Shown: positions 55,175-64,000 of the stretch, one piece after another | Numbering within the stretch: the stretch's first letter is position 1 | Layout: each line of letters begins with the position of its first letter | NCBI RefSeq assembly: GCF_042477335.2 | Contig: NC_091262.1 | Location: forward strand, 17,938,001 to 18,002,000 | DNA: 64,000 nucleotides | Direction: 5' to 3' | Source of the DNA: Ovis canadensis | Taxonomy: Eukaryota > Chordata > Mammalia > Artiodactyla > Bovidae | The notes under the pieces: model-generated | Database searches by the model: none | Told to the model about the DNA's origin: nothing | The model's input: only the letters and a program-made list of their open reading frames with translations | Program-made: the position numbers and the translations under genes

Positions 55175-56216
55175 CTGTAGTTGGGAAAGTCAAGGCATCA
55201 GAAGCAAGCCGTGGTCATGTACTTCTCTGTAAACATGTTTCTTTTTCTCCTGGCACAGGATAAGGAAGGTGCACTGAAACACCAATGTGATTTCTGTTAA
55301 TTGTGTTACTGTCGCTGTGTCGTCTGCAGAAAAAGACCAGAGCTCTCTTTGGTGGGTCCGGGTCTCATGGACCAGTAGGGATGTAACCTTTTTCACGTAT
55401 GTGATAACAGAACAAGCTGGTGTCCCGAAGCTACTGAAAGTCCAGAGAGCAGTGCTTTGTAACCTTTTGGACTCTCGGCTCTGCCCCGGTTAAGGACCCC
55501 CCACTCCATGGCACTTAATTTTTTGTACAGGGCTTCTTTCCCACGAGTTACTACTGACCCTACGCTCTTATCAACAGTCTTTTCTTCACTTCACTTAGAG
55601 CCTTAGCTTTTGAAATCAGCTCATGTCCCATACGGAACGAGGGCTTACAGACATGATCATCAGTACATCAGGGAAGGGAAGGTCCTTCCCTTCCCTGTGC
55701 AGCCTCATCGGGGGGCTTGGGTGTCTTCCCAAGGCCTCCCAGAAAAAGAGACAGGAGCTGCCCACACTGTCAGACCATGGCCAGAGTCCTGTGCAGTTAA
55801 CTGCTTCTTGGAGGCCCTGCTCACTTTCCTTGGGAGGTAGGCCAAAAGCTGGAGTGTCTGGGCCCCATGGCCTCCACCAGCCCCCTTCCTCTGATGCCTG
55901 CCTGCAGGACCAAGACTGGGCATCGTGGGCCGGCCGGCCTGCATTGCTGCAAAGAGCAGTGGACATGTGGGCCAGACAAACCACCCTGGCAGAACTCTCT
56001 GTGTTCACGTGGACAGCAGGCCAGGACCTTGTGCCCAAGAGCTTGCTAAAGGCATGCACAACTTCCTTCTCATTTTAGCTGAAAATCTGTTTCCAAAGCA
56101 CCAGCTACAATCAGGCAGCACAACAGCAGGAAGCAGATGCTGCAGGCAGAGGGTGTGGGGGCAGCCAGGCTCCCATGGCGAAGGCCCCCCACCGGGGCCG
56201 CGGGGCAGGAGCCCAC
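55175..56216. other. LRRK1 intron 1 of the window
   Basis: 1.0 kb; I recognise no repeat family and no exon. Confidence 0.7.
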
Positions 56217-56443
56217 CTGGAACAGATGATTTCATCTGATGACTGCACGCTGGGCAGCTCCCCCAGGTGGTTGTCCGAGAGGTTCAGCTTCCGGAGGTTG
56301 ATGAGGCCCCAGGGGACGACCGAGGGGAGGGACGCCAGGCAGTTGGCAGAAAGATCCAGCTCTGTGATCTGGCAGGAGATGTCGATGAGCCAGTCCAGAT
56401 CCACCCAGGGCAGCTTGAGGTGGGACCATTTCACACGAAGAGC
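56217..56443 (-). CDS. LRRK1: LRRK1 exon (1 of 28 in window): start of the LRR domain
   Basis: Encodes residues 1-75 of the partial protein, from [10 protein letters not shown] to EIICS. It starts in phase 0 after the acceptor 'caacacccag' and ends two bases into a codon before the donor 'gtgggc'. LRR signatures LTEL-type '[11 protein letters not shown]' and '[11 protein letters not shown]' are visible. In human LRRK1 the residues just before this exon end the ankyrin region, so this exon crosses from ankyrin to LRR. The exon before it is not in the window. 227 nt. Confidence 0.96.
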
Positions 56444-57249
56444 CTGGGTGTTGGAGAAATGGGCAAAGCACACGCCAGTGGTAAACCCAGGGCTCACGCA
56501 GACTTGGAATAAAGCAATGGTTTATCCAAGTGTGAGTCTGTCTGCTCATCTCAGCAGAGTCCTGAGAGATCAGGAGAACTGGGAGCACGTCGTCACCTGG
56601 GGGCACCTGTATCCTCGAGGGAATCTCTGCAGACACAGCAACGCCCTCTCCAGACTCGAGAGGGAGCACGTGGGCTTTGCGTCACCTCTGAGAGGGCTGA
56701 TCACAGCCAGGAGGGACACTCAGCAGGAATAGCCCCTGCTCTGTGCAGAAGAGGCCACCCCAACTTGGAAGACCCTCCCCAGCCTGCAGAAGAAGGCGGA
56801 GACCCAAACCTGGGTCTTCTCCCTTCAGGTCACTCTTCCCCACGATTAGGGCAAGAAGCGCCTGTGTGTGCTCACACCATGCGGGGTGCTTTGTGGATGC
56901 ACTGCTTCCAGAGTAAGCAACAACACACAGGCAACGGCCAGACACCACATGCGAAAAAGAGGACTTTGACCCACAACCTGCAGCAGTCTACCAGGACACT
57001 AATAACCCCCTCATCTAAACTGGAAGCAGGGACAAAGCTAGGGAAGCGGTTACTTCTCAGTCGAGTCCCGGACGTTTGGGACCAACTGTTACAGAAGTTA
57101 CCCTGTAGCTTCCTGGACTGTTACTAGGCGTTGCAGTGAGTCAGGGGTGGGGCCTGGTATTTGGCATTTCCTGCAAGCTCCCGGGTGATGCCAGAGCTGC
57201 TGGTCTAAGGAACACACTCTGGAAAGGAAGAGACTGAACTTGACCTAGA

Positions 57250-57690
57250 GTTTGACTCATTCTATTTAAAGAAATAAAGTATAAATTATATGATCCTTTC
57301 TTTCAGGTGAGAAGGGTTCTCTAGCCCTAGGCTAAGACAACTGCTATGACTAATTAGGGAAAGTCAAACATGCTCCCCCAACCAGTTATGAAGGATGCCC
57401 CCTTCTAGGTCACCGCTTCCAGCTTGCCCACCAATCACCACCAGACAGGGCACACCCGATGGCTTGCCCTTGTCCTTGATAAAGCCTCTCCACTCCTCTG
57501 ACAAAAGGCGAGCGACGGTGGCTGACTCACTACCGAAAGCGCTGAATAAATCTCCTTTGCTTTTCTCATTTGGTTGGGTCAGAAAGGCCAGCAGCTTGCT
57601 GGCACATGGTGGTAAGTGGGATCTGGTTAAGTGTTCACGAGCAGGGCTTTGCGCTTCTTGATCATCCAAGAATGTGGGGCTCACTGAGGT
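57250..57690 (+). mobile_element. possible LTR remnant
   Basis: 'gctgaataaatctcctttgc', then 'ttttctcatttggttggg' looks like a retroviral poly(A) signal and U5. An open frame of 106 codons on the minus strand is a by-product. Weak call. Confidence 0.3.
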
Positions 57691-58787
57691 TTCTGGGGAA
57701 AGGAAATCGGCTCTTTTGGCTAGTGTCTCTAAAGCAGCTGGAAATCCGTATCAGAAAATTGGAGAAACAAGAATTAGTGCTTCACTAAAGGGAAAATGTT
57801 GCAGCTGGGAAGGATACCAATAACGTGAGGGAAGTTCGCTTTCAAAATTGGCAGCAGTAGACTCCCTTATCTGGTCACAAGGTGGCGTGTGCGCCTCGGC
57901 TTTGTCTCCTTGGCTAACTTGCCAGGGCTGGAAAGCTGAGTCTGCAGTTCTTTCTCAAAACTCTGGGTTTTGAACCAAGGAGATGGGGGCTCTGTCTCTG
58001 TCTGCCTGTCTCTCTCCACTCGCCTTGATGAAGAGAGGCGGTGGTATACTGGATTTCAGGTCAAGAGAATGGAGTTTTAGTCTCAGTTTTATTTTAGACA
58101 AGTCAAGCTTGAGCTGTAGGCCTGTTTTTATTGTCATTATTGTTTCCCCCCATAATTATGCATCTTGAAAAATTTCAAAACTGCAGAAAGGCTTAACCAG
58201 TTCAATGCATACCCATTCATATACCCACCTTCATCTAGATTCACCAACTGTTAATATGTTGCCACATTTCTTTTTCTTTTTCCCTCCACACAAACACACA
58301 CTTTTCATTTTTTGCTGAGTCACCTGAAAGTAACCATGGCGCTTCATTCACACCAACATTATCTCAGAAAAAATGAAATCAGTACAACATTATCAAATCC
58401 ATACTCCATGTTGAAATATTCCAGAAACGTCTTTCATAACTATTCTGCATCTCGATCCAGGATCTCATCAAAAATCATACACTGCATTTAGTTGTCAAGT
58501 CTCTTTACCTTTCTTGAATCTAGAAGAATCCTCATGCCTTTTGCTGTCCTTTTAAACTTGGGCACTGTCAGTTTTCAGGCATTCTAGTTGTTTTGTAGAA
58601 TATCCCATAATCTGAATTTTGTTTCCTAATGTTTAGATTCAAGTTAAACATTTTTGCGAAAAATCTCAATGTTCATTCCTACTAACTGAACTCCACAAGA
58701 GGCCACCTGATGCCATATTGTTTCACTAATGGTGATGCCAAGTCTGATCCCTTGGTTAAGGGATCTGTCCTTTGTAATGCCACATTT

Positions 58788-58993
58788 TGTGTGTGCACGT
58801 GTGTGAGCATGCTCAGTCGTTTCCGACTTTTTGGGACCCCACGGACTGGAGCCCGCCAGGCTCCCCTGTCCACTGAATTTCCAAGGCAAGAATACTGAAG
58901 ATCCTCCTCCAGGGGATCTTCCCAACCCAGGGATCGACCCCGAGTCTCTTGCATCTCCTCCACTGGCAGGCAGACTCTTTACCTCTGTGCCAC
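58788..58993 (-). mobile_element. SINE Bov-tA, minus orientation
   Basis: Plus strand 'catgctcagtcgtttccgac' (body), then 'gggatcgaccccgagtctc' (reversed B box) and 'ggcaggcagactctttacc'. Confidence 0.88.
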
Positions 58994-60149
58994 AAAGTCA
59001 CATTGTACTCTGTGATTAGCAATCTGAGAGGGTGATATTCGGAGACTAGGGAATGTTTTCTGTTCCTACGTCAGTTCATCCTGTGGTGTTAGCAGCCATT
59101 GTTGATCCAAGGCGTGCAGATCACAGTCTGACTCTCTCCCCTCTGCACGGACCTGTATGGCCATTCAGGTCACCTGAACTGATATGGCAGTCAAATGCAA
59201 AGTGAAAAGGAGACTGGGTTTGCTTTTAAATAACAAACCTTAGGTGTTGATTTAAAGTTTTATAAATAAAACTCTGTAAGGGCCATCAAAAATAAAACAA
59301 CAGGCATAACTCAGGTTGTTATGGTGAGATGAACCAATTACGACACAAATCAGACATCCTCGGGGAACCAGTTGAGACTTTGTGTCTCGACAACGGCAAC
59401 CTTCCTCCTGCATCTCCTCTGTGTCAGCCTCTCTGATCCTGGAGCTGCAGCCTAGAACTGCATAAGGAGCAGGGACTCTGCCTTGGGGACTCGAGCCCTG
59501 TATATGCCTAACTCACCCCATGTGGGGTCTTGGGCAAGCTGAGTGAGGGTGAGCACTTTTTCAGGCACTGTCAGGCTCAACTCTCTTTTTAGGAAACTGC
59601 CTATGGATTCCGTGCTACGCTGTCAGCCCGAGGGTTGTCTCCATCTCCTCTGCCCCAGGAGGCAGTGTGGCCTTCCAGAAGCTGGACTGCCTGCATCTCT
59701 AGTGCTAGGCCTCGTGTAACCACCTCTGAAGCTCAGCACTGTGCCTAGCAAGCAGCAGACACTCAAGAATTGTTTGTGTGCTGAAAAGAGTCAAGCCACT
59801 GTGACCAACAATCCATCTACTACCGCCTCTAGCCGTATCCACCACTCTAAACTATCAAGGTCTCCTCAAACCCCACAGCCTCCCCAACTGCAGTCTGTCT
59901 GCAGAGAACACCTCAACTCCTGCCCCGGACAGCCCCACACCTCCACAATCTGCTCCAAACATTCCCCAAATTTCTGGCCCACTGTTTCTCCCAAGACCTC
60001 TGCCCACCGTCTGGGTTCCTTTTAGTAGATGGCTTGTGGAGTTAATAATTTCTTCTTGGTAGAAGGTAGAAAAAACTGGGGAACGGGCCAACTCCTAGAA
60101 CTGAGGATTCAAGACTAAAGGAAAACTTCCAACTAAAGCCCAGAAACTC

Positions 60150-61743
60150 AGTTCAGTTCAGTTGGTCAGTCATATCCAACTCTTTGTAATCCCATGGACT
60201 GCAGCACACCAGGCTTCCCTGTCCATCACCAACTCCTGGAACTTACTCAAACTCATGTCCATTGAGTCAGTGATGCCATCCAACAGTCTCATCCTCTGTC
60301 ATCCCCTTCTCCTCCCACCTTCAATCTTTCCCAGTATCAGGGTGTTTTCCAACGAGTCAGTTCTTTGCATCAACTGGCCAGAGTATTGGAGTTTCAGCTT
60401 TAGCATTGGTCCTTCCAAAAAATATTCAGGACTGATCTCCTTTAGGATGGACTGGTTGGATCTCCTTCCAGTCCATGGGACTCTCAAGAGTCTTCTCCAA
60501 CACCACAGTTCAAAAGCATCAATTCTTTGGCGCTCAGCTTTCTTTATAGTCCAACTCTCATATCCATACACGACTACTGAAAAAACCATAGCTTTGACTA
60601 GACGGATCTTTGTCAACAAAGTAATGTGTCTGCTTCTTATTATGGTGTCTAGGTTGGTCAAAGCTTTTCTTCCAAGGAGTAAGCGTCTTTTAATTTCATG
60701 GCTGCAATCACCATCTGCAGTGATTTTGGAGCCCCCAAAATAAAGTCTCTCACTGGTTTCTATTATTTCCCCATCTATTTGCCATGAAGTGATGGGACCA
60801 GATGCCATGATCTTCATTTTTTGAATGTTGAGTTTTAAGCCAGCTTTTCATTCTCCTCTTTCACTTTCATCAAGAGTCTCTTTAGTTCTTTGTTTTCTGC
60901 CATAAGGGTGGTGTCATCTACATATCTGAGGTTATTGATATTTCTCCCAGCAATCTTGATTCCAGCTTGTGCTCTTTCCAGCCCAGCATTTCTCATGATG
61001 TACTCTGCATAGAAGTTAAATAAGCAGGGTGGCAATATACAGCCTTGATGTACTCCTTTCCCGATTTGGAACCAGTCTGTTGTTCCATGTCTGGTTCTAA
61101 ATGTTGCTTGTTGACCTTCGTACAGATTTCTTAGGAGGCAGATAAGATGGTCTGGTATTCCCATCTCTTTAAGAATTTTTCAGTTTGTTGTGATCCACAC
61201 AGTCAAAGGCTTTGGCACAGTCAATAAAGCAGAAGTAGGTGTTTTTTCCGGAACTCTCTTGCTTATTTGATGATCCAACAGATGTTGGCAATTTGATCTC
61301 CGGTTCCTCTGCCTTTTCTAAAACCAGCTTGAACATGTGGAAGTTCATGGTTCACACACTGCTGAAGCCTCACTTGAGAATTTTGAGCATTACTTTGCTA
61401 GTGTGTGAGATGAATGCAATTGTGTGGTAGTTTAAGCATTCTTTGGCATTGCCTTTCTTTGGGATTGGAATGAAAACTGACCTTTTCCAGTCCTGTGGCC
61501 ACTGCTGAGTTTTTCAAACTTGCTGGCATATGGAGTGCAGCACTTTCACAGCATCATCTTTTAGAATTTGAAATAGCTCAACTGGAATTCCATCGCCTCC
61601 ACTATCTTTGTTCATAGTGACGCTTCCTAAGGCCCACTTGACTTCATACTCCAGGCTGTCTGGCTCTAGGTGAGTGGTCACACCATCATGATTATCTGGG
61701 TCATGAAGCTCTTTTTTGTATAGTTCTGTGTATTCTTGGCACC
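60150..61743 (-). mobile_element. LINE BovB (RTE), 5'-truncated
   Basis: Third BovB copy, minus orientation, from its 3' end (60150) to a break before the RT N-terminal part (61743). Remnant frames at 60299-60817 and 60835-61164 hold 'GVHQGCILPPCLFNFY', 'YVDDTTLM' (YADD changed to YVDD) and the C-terminal 'ELWCWRRLLRVPWT' motif. Frame breaks separate them, so it is dead. Confidence 0.92.
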
Positions 61744-62915
61744 AGAAACTACCTGTTCATAAATGAACCACAGGGCTCAGAAAGTGAATCCAACACTAGA
61801 ATTCATAGAAAGGTTGTGGGGCCAAGGGATCATGGCCTTGCTGTCAGTAACCAACTGACCAACCTGCCAAAGGGCCACCAGGGTTCTCTGGAGCTGTTGG
61901 AAACACCAGGATGGTGGGCCAGAGTCAAAGGAGTCTTGCACAAGTTTACAGGTGAGAGAGGTTGCTTTTGATCCTGGGTTTCACAGGGTTACTCAGGGAC
62001 CCCAGATTCTGGCCTCTGCCTTTGCACTCTGTCCTGCCACCACGACAAAGGGGACGGGGTGATCCCTGGTCCGTTTTCTTTCTCCTGGAGTTCAGAGCCC
62101 TCATCCTTTGAGTCATCTAAAGCCTCCTGAACCTGCAAGTCCTTCAGCGAGGGTCTGCGGTATGGCCCCCAGTTAGGCAACAAGGATGCCATCCAGCCTC
62201 AGAGTCAGCACTTACTTGAGCATTGCCGAGTGCAGGCCAGCCTGCCAGGCGCTGTGCTTGAAGATCTGGAGGCTGCAGATGGAACCAAGGCCCAGGGAGT
62301 TTATGGCTCAAAGGAAGAGCTGTGTGTACTGACCACGCATCTAGACAGCCTAACTCACCAATTTCTTGGTTTTCATGGACTTAGAGCATATGATGTTAAC
62401 CATAAAACCAGCAACACCTGCGGGGAAGCCTCTCTGCTTCTTTGGAGGCACTACTTATCAGAAGTAAATCATCAATAAGAAGTGAGTGGCTGTGTGTGGC
62501 ACTCAGTAAACCAGACATGAGGAAGGGGAGGAAGCAGATCCTCCCAGTTCCTAAAATTGAGCTTTTTCTAGGTCTAATGCCCACCAGAGTTTCTGCAGGG
62601 CTGAAATCTGTGAAACTCAAGCTCAAGCCCTGAGAAAAGCAGTAAAAAGCAGAAGTCTGAAAGCACGATGCCACGGACGCACTCAGAATTCAGACATGCT
62701 TGTGAAAAGACTTCTGGGCTGGATGGTGGCTGGAAAAGCATGTAAGGTTTCCACCTGGTCTTGGATTAGTCTGAGAACTTTCCTTTTGGTGCACAAACAT
62801 TCCAGGGTGTGCAAGTATTTCCAAAGCGGCAGTGAGGAAGAAGGAAGGAAAAAGGATGCATAGAAACCTAGCTGGGCCACCCCCATTACTCATCTGTGTT
62901 TAGTGCAGACAGGAA

Positions 62916-64000
62916 TGCCGGGAGCCAGCGTGAGGAATTCCACCCGTGACAAGGTCATGCGGCAGAGCTCTGATGGCAAGGCTAATCAGACCTCAGGTTT
63001 TCCCCCTGGAATTTCCTGAGCATCCACCCCCCAAAAAATAAGAATCTGCCTGCTTTTCCACTCTTCTGATATTCTCTGGAAAAAAGTCAACTCAGGGTTT
63101 TAGTCTTCTGCATTTGAAAGGGATGTTTCAATTAAAACCCCCTCTGATAACTCTCTAGCTTGCCTAACAGGTTCCCGAGGACCTCTTACAGCTTGTGAAT
63201 TGCTTACAGACCCCAACCGCGAGAGGCACAAAGCTTAAACCATCTTAAAGATACAAAGCCTTTTCTAAACAGTTAAAAATTATATTGGTAGAGGGTTTTC
63301 ACTGTTGACTCAATGACTGCTGCCAGGCCTCCATATTCTTTATCTTTTAGGCACCTGGGAGGATGTTAATCAATGTAAACAGGCTATGGAAAAAGATATA
63401 TAGTAGTTTTGATGTTAGCAACACTAGACTTTTGAGTTAATTACTTTTCTCTTTGTTATATATCACTGCACTCCTCTTGTGTCCTTGCTATGTAAGAATG
63501 TAACTTTATTTCGTGCTTTCTGAGAATGGCATCAGACTTTGGGAAGATCAACACAAATAAGTCTTCTGGTTGACAAACCCTTTATCAGAAAAAAGGCTGT
63601 AAAATGTTAATTGGCCCTTTTGGCTGGAAGACGATGTAAATTACCTAAGATTTGTGTATACAACTAGGTATGCAGAGAGAAAAGCCTGGTTTTGATAAGA
63701 ATCTGGGCTGCTAATGCTGCATAACTTTGTGTTACCCATCGATCTCCATGTTTCATCAAAAGTATAAAAGGCCTTCTGAACAATAGGGGCCAGAGCCAGT
63801 CGCTGGACTGGTTTCCCCTGTGTGTGTGTCTCTCTCTCTCTTTCTCCTTTTCTCCCTTTTCCTCCCTCTGCTCTTTACTTTAATTTCAGGCTGAATTCCC
63901 ATCTGGGGCACGGAGGCTCGCCAAGTCTACTTACTTGCCCTGGCTGTTAAGACCCGCGCGAAAGGGAGCCAAAGGTGAGGCACCCTTAGATATTCAAGCG
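62916..64000 (+). mobile_element. ruminant ERV LTR (BTLTR1-like), runs out of the window
   Basis: Starts TGCCGGGAGCC at 62916. It has a TATA box (tataaaag, 63763-63770), then 'gggccagagccagtcgctgg', a CT-rich run (63818-63870) and U5-like sequence to the edge. I recall this start and layout from ruminant ERVK-type LTRs, but cannot check. Plus strand, so antisense to LRRK1. No viral gene is seen in the window. Confidence 0.6.

Larger units (their letters stand above)
7298..56443 (-). other. LRRK1: LRRK1 gene body (3' 28 coding exons, partial gene)
   Basis: LRRK1 is a large cytosolic ROCO kinase (ankyrin, LRR, ROC GTPase, COR, kinase, WD40). It phosphorylates Rab7 at Ser72, acts in endosomal trafficking of EGFR and is needed for osteoclast function; biallelic loss in man causes osteosclerotic metaphyseal dysplasia (established knowledge). 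Seen here: 28 exons on the minus strand whose phases all agree, total 5283 nt, 1760 codons plus stop. Human residue number is about my number plus 254, checked at Lys651, Ser1064, Ser1074, Thr1075 and Asp1409. The first about 254 residues and the promoter lie beyond base 64000. If the human layout of 34 exons holds, these are the last 28 (inference). Confidence 0.97.
56444..64000. other. start of a long LRRK1 intron upstream of the first exon here
   Basis: 7.6 kb with no exon I can support. It holds an LTR-like stretch (57250-57690), a Bov-tA (58788-58993), a BovB copy (60150-61743) and an LTR at the right edge (from 62916). The ankyrin exons of LRRK1 must be further right. Confidence 0.8.

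Noticed and set aside
57364..57684. 106-codon minus-strand frame as a possible exon
   Set aside because: It lies in a stretch that looks like an LTR end, with no LRRK1 match and no convincing splice sites.
56444..64000. Search for the ankyrin-LRR linker exon of LRRK1
   Set aside because: I looked for sequence encoding the residues that precede ALRVKW in human LRRK1 and found none; the exon is probably beyond 64000.
1..64000. An undescribed multigene defence or mobile system
   Set aside because: The window is one mammalian kinase gene with common repeats; nothing supports a clustered new system.

Overview
The window is a piece of a ruminant, most likely bovid, nuclear genome. The evidence is its repeats: several Bov-tA SINEs (tRNA-headed, with the typical bovid body), three copies of the LINE BovB (RTE clade) in one orientation, CHR-2-type cetartiodactyl SINEs, ruminant L1 3' ends, and at the right edge an LTR resembling the ruminant BTLTR1 group. 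The sequence does not separate cattle from close relatives. In man LRRK1 lies on 15q26.3; the cattle location (probably chromosome 21) is from general knowledge, not from the window.

There is one gene, LRRK1 (leucine-rich repeat kinase 1, a ROCO protein kinase), on the minus strand. I placed 28 coding exons between 56443 (first in this window) and the stop codon at 7298-7300. Every junction has GT and AG ends. The 28 segments add to 5283 nt, one open frame of 1760 residues plus stop. Adding 254 to my residue numbers gives human numbering at the sites I could test: P-loop Lys651, PKC sites Ser1064/Ser1074/Thr1075 and the kinase DYG Asp1409. The missing N-terminus (about 254 residues, ankyrin region) must lie beyond 64000; no ankyrin exon was found in 56444-64000. 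From right to left the exons encode the LRRs (56443 to about 43425), the ROC GTPase (43057-38735), COR-A/COR-B (38232 to about 28734), the kinase (26335 to about 19561) and the C-terminal WD40-like propeller (19712-7298). The catalytic motifs are intact, so the locus looks functional.

Left of the stop codon (1-7297) lie the 3' UTR/3' flank, a CpG-rich 20-bp tandem array, a CHR-2 SINE and two BovB copies. The introns hold nested retroelements, some with clear target-site duplications, and four intronic tandem-repeat features. Two of these touch splice sites. A 36-bp VNTR at about 38457-38746 includes the last 12 coding bases and the 5' splice site of the exon at 38735-38855. It therefore repeats that donor several times, and six of the extra donors would lengthen the protein in frame by 12 residues each. 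A 1.2-kb CA/TG minisatellite (about 43545-44722) ends a few bases from the 3' splice site of the exon at 43425-43537, placing a UG-rich RNA tract where the polypyrimidine tract and branch point should be. These are the most interesting observations. I see no evidence of a new multigene system.
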